Shown here: positions 1-8,359 of the stretch, one piece after another
Position numbering within the stretch: position 1 is the stretch's first letter
How the letters are laid out: the number at the start of each line of letters is the position of its first letter
From: DAOUCP01 sp034432155
GTDB taxonomy: Bacteria > Chloroflexota > Anaerolineae > Epilineales > Epilineaceae
DNA: 64,000 nucleotides
Assembly (NCBI GenBank): GCA_034432155.1
Contig: DAOUCP010000043.1
Coordinates: 1-64,000 of the forward strand
Direction of reading: 5' to 3'
The notes under the pieces: model-generated
Database searches by the model: none
Seen by the model: the letters and a program-made list of their open reading frames with translations, nothing else
What the model was told of the DNA's origin: nothing
Position numbers and translations under genes: made by a program

Positions 1-193
1 GCCGGCGCCAGGCGCCGTAACCGGCCGTGAGGGGAGGCCGCCTGCATCGCGGTGCAGCCTGGCCGTGCCAACGACTCCGCACGCACACCGCGCCCTGGGA
101 CAGTCCGACGTGCCGCTCGGCTTCGATCCGACCGCCGCAGGCCCGAGGCGCTGTGCTCGTCTCTTGCAGCGTGGGGAACCGCAGGACTTCGAG
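1..193. other. Non-coding stretch downstream of dodecin gene
   Basis: I see no convincing gene here. The reading frames that cross it are shadows with no family resemblance. A short imperfect hairpin (CTGCA/TGCAG arms near 41-56) could act after the dodecin gene, but it has no T-run. Confidence 0.4.
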
Positions 194-406
194 CTAGTCC
201 TCTTCGACCACGAATCCGATCTTGACAGTCACTTGCCAGGCTTCGACCTTGGCGTCGCTGATCGCGCCGCGGATCTCCGTCACTTCGAACCAGCGCAGAT
301 TCCGGAGCGTGACGCCGGCCCGGCGGATGGCGTTCTGGATGGCGTCGTCCATGGATGTGGCCGACGTTCCGGTGACTTCCACGTGCTTGTACACTGGTGC
401 AGTCAT
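194..406 (-). CDS. Dodecin family flavin-binding protein
   Basis: This 70-residue protein matches dodecin in length and pattern. Dodecins are small cytoplasmic proteins that assemble into hollow dodecamers and store or buffer riboflavin or FMN. The N-terminal strand (VYKHVEVTGTS), a helix (DDAIQNAIRRA), then NLRWFEVTEIRGAI and a closing strand ending in FVVEED are all typical. The Trp at about position 39 is the residue expected to stack on the flavin ring. An AGGAG sequence lies 8 bases before the ATG and supports the start. It lies 66 bp downstream of the rhodanese gene on the same strand and may share its transcript. The family call is firm; which flavin it binds cannot be read from the sequence. 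Confidence 0.93.
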   Translation of the reverse strand: MTAPVYKHVEVTGTSATSMDDAIQNAIRRAGVTLRNLRWFEVTEIRGAISDAKVEAWQVTVKIGFVVEED

Positions 407-472
407 AAGAGCGACTCCTCGATGAATCGGATGGTTGGGAGCCCCGCCTCCTCCGCGGTGGGGTGGGGTGGT

Positions 473-1048
473 CTAGGACCCGTCACCGAGCTCCGTGGGA
501 TAGCCGCCGTCCAGCCAAGCGCGCCAGCCTCCCTGCAAGGCCTTCACGTCGGTGAAGCCGTTGTCGAGCAAGATCAGCGCCTCGCGGGCGGCAATCTCCT
601 CGGCCCAGCATTCGCAGTAGATGATGATCTCTGCATCCTTGTGCAGGCTGGCCATGCGGCTGGGCAGCTCGGGTTCCGGGATCAGGATCGCGCCGCGGAT
701 GTGGCCCAAGGCAAAAGCGTCGGCGTCGCGGGCGTCTACGAACACCACGGCCGGATCATCGATGCGCGCCGCCGCTTCGGCTACGGTGATCCGTGGCACG
801 GCCTGCATCGTTGGGTTGGGCGTGGGCACTGCCGACTGGCCAGCCACAGTCCGGCCGAGTGCCTGATCCAAAGCCGCGAGCGGCGGGATGGTCGGCGGGA
901 TGCCGAGGCTGCCTGGCGCCTGCGTCGGGGCTGCTGACGACCGGCCGGCCATGCCGCCAACCAGCGCGCCGAGTGCAAGGGGCACGAGCAGGAGCACCAG
1001 GATGGCGACGAGGTAGAACGCACGGCGGTCGATCTGCACGGTCCACAT
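473..1048 (-). CDS. Membrane-anchored rhodanese-like domain protein
   Basis: The ORF could start earlier, but translation most likely begins at the ATG at 1048, giving 191 residues that open with a charged stretch and one hydrophobic segment (about residues 10-30). A Pro/Thr-rich linker follows, then a rhodanese domain (about 85-185) with VFVDARDADAFALGHIRGAI and the active-site loop IIYCECWAEE. The cysteine of that loop would carry the persulfide in sulfur transfer. The loop is unusual: CECWAEE lacks the common small residues and Arg. The anchor suggests that the domain faces the outside of the membrane. A promoter-like pair lies just upstream (1095-1124). The upstream codons of the longer frame run into a tandem repeat and are unlikely to be coding. 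Confidence 0.85.
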   Translation of the reverse strand: MWTVQIDRRAFYLVAILVLLLVPLALGALVGGMAGRSSAAPTQAPGSLGIPPTIPPLAALDQALGRTVAGQSAVPTPNPTMQAVPRITVAEAAARIDDPAVVFVDARDADAFALGHIRGAILIPEPELPSRMASLHKDAEIIIYCECWAEEIAAREALILLDNGFTDVKALQGGWRAWLDGGYPTELGDGS

Positions 1049-1094
1049 AGTCTTCCGGTCGAGCGGCGAGCGGATGCGATCCTTGCGGCCCGGA

Positions 1095-1124
1095 AGTGTA
1101 ATGGCGGTCAGCTGAGTGCGCCAA
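1095..1124 (-). promoter_or_regulatory. Promoter for rhodanese (and dodecin)
   Basis: On the minus strand, TTGGCG (1119-1124) and TACACT (1095-1100) are 18 bp apart. This fits a housekeeping sigma-70-type promoter about 45 bp before the rhodanese ATG. It is a pattern match only. Confidence 0.45.
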
Positions 1125-1135
1125 ACGGGAAAGCG

Positions 1136-1320
1136 CTGGCCCATTCGGCCAGGTTGCGAAACGAACGCACCGTGCCTGCCCACGAGGCCGCATCGCGAAA
1201 CAAGCGGCGCCGCGCCTGCCCACTGGGCCGCTTCGCGCAAGAGCGGCCCCGCGCCTGCCCGCTGGGCCGCCTGGCGAAGACCAGCGGACGGGCAGGCCTC
1301 GAGGCGCGGTCCCCCGGTCG
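1136..1320. repeat. Degenerate ~40-bp tandem repeat
   Basis: About four imperfect copies of a roughly 40-bp unit built around CGCGCCTGCCCACTGGGCCG and CGAAACAAGCGG fill the gap between the GT2 gene and the rhodanese promoter. Copies differ at many positions, and there are no unique spacers as in CRISPR. Confidence 0.7.
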
Positions 1321-1325
1321 CCGAA

Positions 1326-2333
1326 TCATCCGAACCGTTGACTGCGCCCGTAGCGCCCCGTCAGGTGATCCAGGACCCCCCAGACCACTGCGGCAGCATC
1401 GCGACGGCGCCATGGCGTGAGCCAGCGCAGCGGCTGCTTGAGCAGGAGCACCAGGGTCGCCAGCCAGGCCCACGCCCAGCCCACCGGACGGGTATGACGA
1501 GCGGCGAAACGGAGCCGGTTGCGGACGTTGTAGTAGCGTCGGCGTGCCGGGTCGTCGGAGGTGCTCGTGCAGCCGCCGTGAAGCACCCGTGCCAAGGGGG
1601 CGTAGCGGATGGTGTAGCCGGCGGCCTGAGCGCGGCAGCCCCACTCGGCGTCCTCGTAATAGAGGTAGTAGGCTTCGTCGAACAGGCCGAGCCTCTCGAG
1701 AGCGGAGCGACGGATGAGGCAGGCAGCGCCGCTGGGATAGTCGACGGTGGGCGAGGCAGCATACTGACCGCGGTCCAGCTCACCGTCGCCACGTAGCTTG
1801 GCCAGGCCTCGCCAACGAATGATCTGGCCGCCGGCGCCGTTCAACACCGTTGGCCGATCGGCGTAGCACATATGGGCGCTCACCGCCGCCGCATCGGGAT
1901 GGGCGGCAAGCTCGGCCCGCAACGCGGCCACAGCCCCAGCCTGGAAGAGCGCGTCATCGTTGACGAGCAGCACCGCGTCGGCTTCCAGGGCCAACGCTCG
2001 CTGGATGCCCAGGTTTGCGGCGGCGGCAAAGCCGGCGTTGACCTGCAGCGCCAGATGGTGCTTCACCAATGCGGACGTGGTTGCCGCCTGAGACGGCGCC
2101 CCCGGCGCTGGTGACCATCCGAGCGCTGCAGACCAGCCGCGCTCGCCGGCAACGTTTGCCTCGCCGCCAGAATGCCCTCGGCTCGCACCGGCGGCCGTCT
2201 GTGTCTCGCTGTGCGGCTCGGCTGTTCCGTTGTGGACGATCACGACATCGGTGGCAGCGCCGCTGAGCGCCGCAATCACTGTCGGAAGCCGGTCTTGGCC
2301 CCGCCACGTCGGGACGACGGCCACTATTCGCAT
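1326..2333 (-). CDS. GT2 family glycosyltransferase (rhamnosyltransferase-like)
   Basis: This 335-residue protein resembles family 2 glycosyltransferases that add a sugar, often rhamnose, to a lipid-linked surface glycan on the cytoplasmic side. It starts with the nucleotide-binding fold (RIVAVVPTWRG). The metal-binding motif is VLLVNDDALF (about 122-131), and a later acidic motif YYLYYEDAEWG marks the acceptor side. A hydrophobic segment near the C-terminus (about 285-305) suggests membrane association. Residues about 38-88 are an Ala/Gly/Ser-rich insert between the first strand (HNGT) and the NAGFAAAANLGI motif, where relatives have only a short loop. The start overlaps the end of the flippase gene by 10 bp, so the two are likely translationally coupled. 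Confidence 0.88.
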   Translation of the reverse strand: MRIVAVVPTWRGQDRLPTVIAALSGAATDVVIVHNGTAEPHSETQTAAGASRGHSGGEANVAGERGWSAALGWSPAPGAPSQAATTSALVKHHLALQVNAGFAAAANLGIQRALALEADAVLLVNDDALFQAGAVAALRAELAAHPDAAAVSAHMCYADRPTVLNGAGGQIIRWRGLAKLRGDGELDRGQYAASPTVDYPSGAACLIRRSALERLGLFDEAYYLYYEDAEWGCRAQAAGYTIRYAPLARVLHGGCTSTSDDPARRRYYNVRNRLRFAARHTRPVGWAWAWLATLVLLLKQPLRWLTPWRRRDAAAVVWGVLDHLTGRYGRSQRFG

Positions 2334-3874
2334 GACGGCGACGCCTCATGGCGCGAGGTCGGCGACCTTGGCGGCCACCGACCACCTTTGGGGCCGCAAG
2401 GACCGGCCACGGCCAATCCAGCGGCGAACACCGCCGCCGCAACCAGTCCGGCCAGGGCGAGGGTGGGCCAACCATCGATCAGAGGCCGCTGGACGCACCA
2501 GGCAGCGAAGGCGGCCAACAGGCCGGTTGTCAAGGTGGCAGGCGAGAACGGCACAAGCAGCTGCCAGCTGCCGGCAGAACGAGCGAACAGGACCTGAATC
2601 GCCACCGCGCCAGCCACGAGGCCAAAGGCAATGCCCCCAGCCGCGCCTCGCACCCCGTATTCCGGGGCCAGCACCAGCACGCCTCCGACAGCGCTGGCGG
2701 CGGTGACGAGCGACGCGATGGTGCTCATCCGCTCGTGGCCGGCGGCCTGGGCCACCAGGAAGGCTGGCAGCGACAGCAGTGCCACCAGCCATCCGATCGC
2801 CAAGATGGCGATGGCCTCACCAACTGCCGCGTAGTTCTGGCCCAGCCAGACGACGGCGAAGGTGCTGGCTAGGGCCACCACCGTTGCGTAGATCGGCACC
2901 GTGAACCACGCCACTAGGCCAGCCGCCTGGTGATACAGGGAATCGACCAGGCTGTCCTGACCTGTTCGTCCCCTTTCCGCGGCCCGCGCGGTGGCGGCGG
3001 CCGGGAAGAGTGCCGTCGCCGCAGCCATGGTGGCCGCCGAGAGGGAGGCGACCACGCGCCACGCCAGTTCGAAGAGCGCCACCGTCGACATGTCACCGAC
3101 GCGCGCCAGGACAGTCTTGGTCACCGGCTCGATGAGCGTGCCCCCGGCGTTGGCAACTTGCACGTGTCGGCCAAAGCCGAGAAGCTTCCTGACTCGAACG
3201 CTGTTCCAGGTGATCGGCTGTTGTGCCACCGCCAGTGCGTGCCGGCGCAGTGCCCAGCGGTAGCCGACACCGGTAAGGGTCGCCGTCAACAGGTTCTTCC
3301 ACACCAGGCCCGCCAGTCCCCAGCCCAGGGCCAGCACGACCACCACACCAAGACTGCTCGCGATCCGCTGACCCGTATCGATCGCGTTGCTGAGGTCCAT
3401 CCGCCCCACACCTTCCAAAGCTGCCTGGTAGGGTGCCAGCACCAGTTGGATGGCCGCTACCAGCGCCGTACCGGCGATTACGTAGCTCGCCTCCGGCAGG
3501 AGCGGGGCAGGGACGTGGAAGAGGTCGGAAGCCAGCCAATGACGGCCCGACCAGACGAGGCCGCTGCCCGCAACGGCCAGCACGACGAGTGCTGCGCGGC
3601 CGGAGGCCAGCACCCTGGCGGCCTCGGTTGGATCCTCGTCGCCAATGGCGGCTGCGACGGCTCGCGTGATGGCTCGGGTGAGACCGAGATCCAGGAGCTG
3701 GAGGGTGGAGAGCACCGCTCCGGCCAGGGCCCAGACGCCGAATGCCTCCGCCCCAAGAACGTGCAGGGCAAAGGGGGTGACGACCATGCCAAGGAGGGCC
3801 GCACTGCCGTAGCGCACGGGCCCGCTCGCGGCGTTGCGGAGCAACTGCCTAGGATCGAGAGCGCGGTGCATCAT
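2324..3874 (-). CDS. Polysaccharide flippase (MOP superfamily, Wzx-like)
   Basis: This 516-residue protein is hydrophobic throughout, with about a dozen membrane segments. It begins with the Wzx-type pattern (SAALLGMVVTPFALHVLG, then FGVWALAGAVLSTLQLLDLG). Such proteins move lipid-linked oligosaccharides across the cytoplasmic membrane. The last ~25 residues are Arg/Pro-rich and not membrane-like, and may be a cytoplasmic tail. It sits between the ligase gene and the GT2 gene on the same strand, as expected for one polysaccharide export route. The start has two ATG codons in a row (MMHRAL); either could be used. The family is clear, but the transported sugar is unknown. Confidence 0.88.
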   Translation of the reverse strand: MMHRALDPRQLLRNAASGPVRYGSAALLGMVVTPFALHVLGAEAFGVWALAGAVLSTLQLLDLGLTRAITRAVAAAIGDEDPTEAARVLASGRAALVVLAVAGSGLVWSGRHWLASDLFHVPAPLLPEASYVIAGTALVAAIQLVLAPYQAALEGVGRMDLSNAIDTGQRIASSLGVVVVLALGWGLAGLVWKNLLTATLTGVGYRWALRRHALAVAQQPITWNSVRVRKLLGFGRHVQVANAGGTLIEPVTKTVLARVGDMSTVALFELAWRVVASLSAATMAAATALFPAAATARAAERGRTGQDSLVDSLYHQAAGLVAWFTVPIYATVVALASTFAVVWLGQNYAAVGEAIAILAIGWLVALLSLPAFLVAQAAGHERMSTIASLVTAASAVGGVLVLAPEYGVRGAAGGIAFGLVAGAVAIQVLFARSAGSWQLLVPFSPATLTTGLLAAFAAWCVQRPLIDGWPTLALAGLVAAAVFAAGLAVAGPCGPKGGRWPPRSPTSRHEASPSCE

Positions 3875-4006
3875 GGGCCGATCGAGGCGAGCGGCCGCCG
3901 GTTGCCGACCGTTGATGGACAGAGGGCGCGCGCCGTCGTCTACCTACAGCCGCCAGGCGCTTCCCATGCCGCTGGCTTCCGTTTGCTCGTTCCTGCCCCC
4001 AAGTGT

Positions 4007-6940
4007 CTACGGCCGTTTCAGCCATTGCTCCAGTTCCGCCACCATAGGATCGTCCGGATCGAACTCCCGCAAGGCGCGCAGAGCGGCCGTGGCGTCGGTC
4101 AGACGTCCCACCCGCCGGTAGTACAAGACCAGCGAGCCCAAGACAGCTCGCTGGTCAATCGGCCACTTCTGAGCGGCAGCCAGTGCTGCGACCAACTCGT
4201 CGGCAGCCACCCCGCCTGGCGACAGTGCCTCGTCGAGCCGCATGCGCGCTTCGGCCAGACCGCCTCGGGCCAGCGCAAGCCGGAGGTCGCCGGCCCATGC
4301 CTCGGCCAGGCCTGGATCGAGCCAGGCTGCCTGCGAGTAAGCATCTCTTGCGCGCCGCGCATCGCCAACACGCTCCATCAGCTTGGCGTGCTCACACAGC
4401 AGCCTTGGGCTACGTGGTGCGCGCCCGCGAGCACGCTGGAAGAAGCGCTCCGCCTCCGCCCAAGCTGCCTGCCGATCCTCCGGCGCGGCGGCCACGTCAC
4501 CCCAGTCGCGCCACAGCATCGCTCGACGCATCAAGACCAGCGGATCGGGCACCCGCTCGTACGCTGCCGCGAGAACGCTGTCAGCCACCCGGAACGCGTC
4601 GGCCCGAACATCGGACGGTGTCTCAGCCGCCACAAGCACATCGCGGTCGATGGCCGCCAAGTACTCAGCGTACGCTGTCTGATCTGGCCACAGGGCCATG
4701 GCCCGGGTGAAGTGGCGCCGCGCTGTGGCTCGATCGCCGCGGGCGGCCACCTCCAGGCCGTAGCGGATGTGGCTGTCAGCCAAGATTGGCGCCGCAACCC
4801 ATCTCCAGCCACCTGCCAGCAAGAGGAGAGCGAGCAAGGCGGGGAGGGCTGCCGACCGCGCCATGCTTGGTTGGCCAGACTGGGGCCGGCTGACGCCAGC
4901 GTGGGCCGATCCGCCCTTCCCCGGCGGCTGGCCGTGTGGCGAGGGGGCCGAGTGGCCGATGGTCAGCGCCAGGCCCACCAGCGCTGCGGTCAGCAGGGCG
5001 CCAACGATGGCGGCCGAGGCGCCCGGAATGGAGCGGCTGGCCTGGATGCCAAGGGCGAGTACGCCCCACCCGATCAGGCGCAGCCACGACCGTCGCCCGC
5101 TCAATAGGGGCGCCTCGCCGGGCAGGACATCCCCGGCCAGCCAGGCCGCTGGCAGTAGCAGCCACAGCGCCGGCAGTCGCAGCGAACTGGCCAGCGAGGG
5201 CATGAGGAGGGGGGCGTGGCTGACGGCACCTACCGCCACACCACCGAGGAGGCCGGCCTCCTCGGCACGTAAGGGTGCCTCGAATCCTGGCCCTGGCCCC
5301 TTGGGGGTAGCGATCAGCCAGCCGACAAGGACCCAGAACAGGAGCTCACCGGAGGCCGTTGGCAGGCTCAACATCGACTCGCTCAGATGCGCGGCGAGGG
5401 CTGCCACGCCGCCCGTCACGAGCCATCCGTCGTCACGCCTAGGAAAGTCGGCTGGCCGGACGGCTCGGGCCAGCACGAACAGCAGGAGCCCGCCCAAGAG
5501 GCCCAGTGGCAAAGCGAGGCCCAGGTAGGGCAGCCGCCCGGGCAGGAAGACCGCCAGGGCGCCAAGGACGGTACCTCCCAGTAGAGAGCCGACCAGCCAG
5601 CGGCGGTGGCTCGACGTGGCGGCCAGACCGAGGCGGTTCATGCCGACCCAGAAGGCGCCAGCATATAGGACAAGAATGGCGAGCACGCCCAGGATGCCGG
5701 CGGAAATCCACCACTCCCAGATCACGTTGTGGGCCGAATCGAAGGTCTGGCCGGGCGCGAGTCGAATGAGCGCATCAGGCAGGTGCGGCGGAAGTACGTA
5801 GGCCAGATTCTGGGGGCCATAGCCAAGCCATATCCGCGCTGGCGCGGTGCGCGCCAGATCGGCCAGCGCCCGCCAAAGAAGAATCCGCTCCTGCGCGGTG
5901 CGCGAGGTGGGCGAGAGCACATCCAGAAGACGGTGGCCGCCCTGCTGTGACTGGCCAAGTAGCGCCAAGGCCAACGCCGTGATGGCCGCGCACGCGACGA
6001 GAGCCAAGGCCAGGCCCCGGCGGCCACGCCTGGCGGACCCCAAGACAGCCAGGAACAGGAGACCGGTGCCCAGGCCCAGGAGTGGTCCGCGGCTGCCGGA
6101 GGCCAGGACGCCCAGGACGGCGAGGCCAGCAACGACACCATCGAAGACCTGCCGCGGCCGGCCGGCCGGCGAGACGACACTGGCGCGCTGTTCGAACAGA
6201 TCGGCGAGGGCCAAGGGGGCGACCATAGCCAGGTAGGCACCCAGGAAGATGGGATTGCCCATAGGTCCGAACGGCCGCTCCAGCGTCGAACTGCCGTACA
6301 CGCGCCATGGAATGCTGTCTACCCCAAAGCGCTGCAGCAAGGCATACAGCGTGACCGGCGTGACGGGCAATAGGAGGGCATAGCGGATGCGGCTTGCCGC
6401 ACCTGGCAAGCGAAAGGCCAGAGCCAGGCCGAAGCACAGGGTGACGTAGCTGGCGTGCACCAGCAAACCGTGACCGCGCCGGTAAGCACCCCAAAGGCTG
6501 ACGGAGGGAACGGGCGAGGCAACGGTTGCCGCCGTCATGAGGCCCAGCGTCAAAAGTACAGCCCATGCAAGCGGTGGCACGCGGCGCAACCCCGGCAGCA
6601 CTGTTTCACGGCCGAAGGGGGCATGCAGACCGATGGTGGCCATCGCCAAGCCGGTCAACAGGGCCAACCAGACGATCCACGCCAGCTTGTCAGGTTCGAA
6701 GACGCGCTCCGTACGGGGGTTAAAGTACAGGGGCACGGCAACGAGGGCCACGGGAGCACTGGCGGCCAGGAGGCCCCAGGCGAGCGCCTCGAGGCCAAGC
6801 TGGCGGCGCAAGACGGCCGGGAGCGCCACGGTCAGACGGCCCAGCGTTCGGCCAGCACCGGCGCCCGTCGTTTGGACCGGCCGATCCGGAGAGCGGCGCC
6901 GGCGTGCGTTGAGTGGCGTGCGGTGCGTCTTCACGCGCAT
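4007..6940 (-). CDS. O-antigen ligase/polymerase family protein with C-terminal TPR repeats
   Basis: This 977-residue protein has about a dozen or more membrane segments and a Wzy_C-type periplasmic-loop region. YGPQNLAYVLPPHLPD and TFDSAHNVIWEWWISAGILG match the O-antigen ligase core (NxH before a membrane helix). The C-terminal ~250 residues form helical TPR-like repeats (for example RHFTRAMALWPDQTAYAEYL, and AYSQAAWLDPGLAEAW). Related proteins join or polymerise surface glycans or glycosylate proteins, using the TPR part for protein contact. It follows the second regulator gene by 32 bp and precedes a flippase, so the kinase/regulator genes may be co-transcribed with it. Whether it is a ligase, a polymerase or a protein O-oligosaccharyltransferase cannot be told. 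Confidence 0.85.
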   Translation of the reverse strand: MRVKTHRTPLNARRRRSPDRPVQTTGAGAGRTLGRLTVALPAVLRRQLGLEALAWGLLAASAPVALVAVPLYFNPRTERVFEPDKLAWIVWLALLTGLAMATIGLHAPFGRETVLPGLRRVPPLAWAVLLTLGLMTAATVASPVPSVSLWGAYRRGHGLLVHASYVTLCFGLALAFRLPGAASRIRYALLLPVTPVTLYALLQRFGVDSIPWRVYGSSTLERPFGPMGNPIFLGAYLAMVAPLALADLFEQRASVVSPAGRPRQVFDGVVAGLAVLGVLASGSRGPLLGLGTGLLFLAVLGSARRGRRGLALALVACAAITALALALLGQSQQGGHRLLDVLSPTSRTAQERILLWRALADLARTAPARIWLGYGPQNLAYVLPPHLPDALIRLAPGQTFDSAHNVIWEWWISAGILGVLAILVLYAGAFWVGMNRLGLAATSSHRRWLVGSLLGGTVLGALAVFLPGRLPYLGLALPLGLLGGLLLFVLARAVRPADFPRRDDGWLVTGGVAALAAHLSESMLSLPTASGELLFWVLVGWLIATPKGPGPGFEAPLRAEEAGLLGGVAVGAVSHAPLLMPSLASSLRLPALWLLLPAAWLAGDVLPGEAPLLSGRRSWLRLIGWGVLALGIQASRSIPGASAAIVGALLTAALVGLALTIGHSAPSPHGQPPGKGGSAHAGVSRPQSGQPSMARSAALPALLALLLLAGGWRWVAAPILADSHIRYGLEVAARGDRATARRHFTRAMALWPDQTAYAEYLAAIDRDVLVAAETPSDVRADAFRVADSVLAAAYERVPDPLVLMRRAMLWRDWGDVAAAPEDRQAAWAEAERFFQRARGRAPRSPRLLCEHAKLMERVGDARRARDAYSQAAWLDPGLAEAWAGDLRLALARGGLAEARMRLDEALSPGGVAADELVAALAAAQKWPIDQRAVLGSLVLYYRRVGRLTDATAALRALREFDPDDPMVAELEQWLKRP

Positions 6941-6972
6941 CTGGGCCCTCTGCCGATGGCGATGGTCGTCCC

Positions 6973-7644
6973 CTAGCCCCGGTGCCGGACGAACTGATAG
7001 CCCTCGCCAGGGACGGTGACGATCACCTGCGGTCGGTTGGGGTTCGGCTCGAGCTTCTGGCGCAAACGCCAGATGTACTGCTTGAGTACTTCATCGGACT
7101 GCTGGTCGTCCTGCCGGTCCCACACGTCGCGAAGGATGGTTTGGGCGCTAACCGGCTGATCGGCATGCTCGATGAGAAAGCGCAGGAGGCTGTGCTCGCG
7201 CCCTGTCAGGTGCGCCGAGTGACCTCCAGCCCAAACCTGTCGCAGTTGGAAGTTGACCCACACCCGGCTGTCGGCGTAGATGGCCGCCGCCCCGGTAGTC
7301 GAACTGCCCCCCGACAGGGCTGTCCGTCGCAAGCTGGCCTCACAACGAGCTACGACTTCGTCCGGCGGCGTGCTCGGCGTCACGCAGTCGTCGGCGCCCA
7401 GCTCGAAGCCGCGCCGCATGTCCGCGGCACTGGACACGAGCAGAATCAGCCGGCCGGTCGAGTACAACCGAGCCTGGTCCCAGCGATCGTCACTTACCAC
7501 GTCGACGATGGCCAGATCTGGCGCCGGCTCGCTCACCGGCACCGGGCTCACGTGCACCACGTGGCCGGCTTTGCGCAACCGCTCGGACACCGGCCGGTAC
7601 TTCTCCGGTGCTCCGGTCAGCAGGAGGATAGTGCGACGGCGCAT
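6973..7644 (-). CDS. Winged-helix response regulator with degenerate receiver
   Basis: The start at the ATG at 7644 (MRRRTILLLTGAPEK) gives 223 residues. Upstream codons in the longer frame overlap the neighbouring regulator's coding region and look spurious. The N-terminal ~110 residues have the receiver fold, with Asp in LAIVDVVS. However, the acidic pair after strand 1 is replaced by TGA and the conserved Lys by Thr (DDCVTPSTP), so normal phosphorylation is doubtful. The C-terminal ~95 residues form an intact OmpR-type DNA-binding winged helix (LTGREHSLLRFLIEHADQPV, YIWRLRQKLEPNP, VPGEGYQF). It follows the PhoB-type regulator by 19 bp and may partner with it or act without phosphorylation. 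Confidence 0.85.
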   Translation of the reverse strand: MRRRTILLLTGAPEKYRPVSERLRKAGHVVHVSPVPVSEPAPDLAIVDVVSDDRWDQARLYSTGRLILLVSSAADMRRGFELGADDCVTPSTPPDEVVARCEASLRRTALSGGSSTTGAAAIYADSRVWVNFQLRQVWAGGHSAHLTGREHSLLRFLIEHADQPVSAQTILRDVWDRQDDQQSDEVLKQYIWRLRQKLEPNPNRPQVIVTVPGEGYQFVRHRG

Positions 7645-7663
7645 GGAATCCCTCGCCAGGGCG

Positions 7664-8359
7664 CTACTGCGCCGGATGGAACCGGTAGCCCACGCCACGC
7701 TCGGTGCGCAGGTACGTGGGGCGATGGGGATCGAGCTCGATCTTGCGTCGCAGATGGTGCACGTGCACGCGCAAGGTGGCCTCAGCGTCGGCATAGGAAT
7801 CGCCCCACACGGCGCGCAACAGTTCTTCACTGGCGACCGGCTGGTTGGGGTGTTGCACCAGGTAGCTCAGCAGGCCGTACTCAGTGGGTGTCAGCTCGAC
7901 GGCCACCCCATCGACCCGCACTTCCTGGCTGGCCAGGTCAACGACTAGGTGTTCGTCGGCGTAACGCGTTGGTCGTTCGAGGTAGGGGCGCGCTTTGACG
8001 CGCCGAGTTACGGCGCGCACGCGCAACCGCAGCTCATCCACGTCGAAAGGCTTGGCCACATAGTCGTCCGCTCCCAACTGCAATCCGCGCACCCGCGCCT
8101 CCATCTCCTTGGTGGCGGTGACGATGATGATCGGCGTGTCCCAAACCTCACGGATGCGCTGGCAGGTCAGCCAGCCGTCCATCAGTGGCATCGACAGATC
8201 GAGCAGAATGAGGTCCGGCCGCAGCTCGTGGGCCATGCGCAGTGCCGCCAGACCGTCGTCGGCTTCGAAGACTTCCAGGCCCTCGGGCTCGAGCACCATG
8301 CGCAGCAGCTGCCGAGCGGCCGGGTCGTCGTCGACGACCAGCACGCGCCGGCGCTTCAT
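7664..8359 (-). CDS. OmpR/PhoB-family response regulator
   Basis: This 231-residue two-domain regulator starts at the ATG at 8359. The receiver is complete: VLVVDDDP acidic pair, phospho-accepting Asp in LILLDLSMP, Thr in IIIVTATKE, and Lys in DDYVAKPF. The winged-helix domain contains LTPTEYGLLSYLVQHP, LRVHVHHLRRKIELDP and RGVGYRFHP, as in PhoB/KdpE relatives. The start overlaps the kinase stop as ATGA, so the two proteins are probably made in fixed ratio and form a cognate pair. The target genes are unknown; the downstream polysaccharide block is a natural candidate. Confidence 0.93.
   Translation of the reverse strand: MKRRRVLVVDDDPAARQLLRMVLEPEGLEVFEADDGLAALRMAHELRPDLILLDLSMPLMDGWLTCQRIREVWDTPIIIVTATKEMEARVRGLQLGADDYVAKPFDVDELRLRVRAVTRRVKARPYLERPTRYADEHLVVDLASQEVRVDGVAVELTPTEYGLLSYLVQHPNQPVASEELLRAVWGDSYADAEATLRVHVHHLRRKIELDPHRPTYLRTERGVGYRFHPAQ

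Noticed and set aside
2930..5107. 725-residue plus-strand open frame opposite flippase and ligase genes
   Set aside because: Its translation is low-complexity and Arg/Gln/Pro-rich with no family features, and the opposite strand carries clear membrane proteins. It is a GC-driven antisense shadow.
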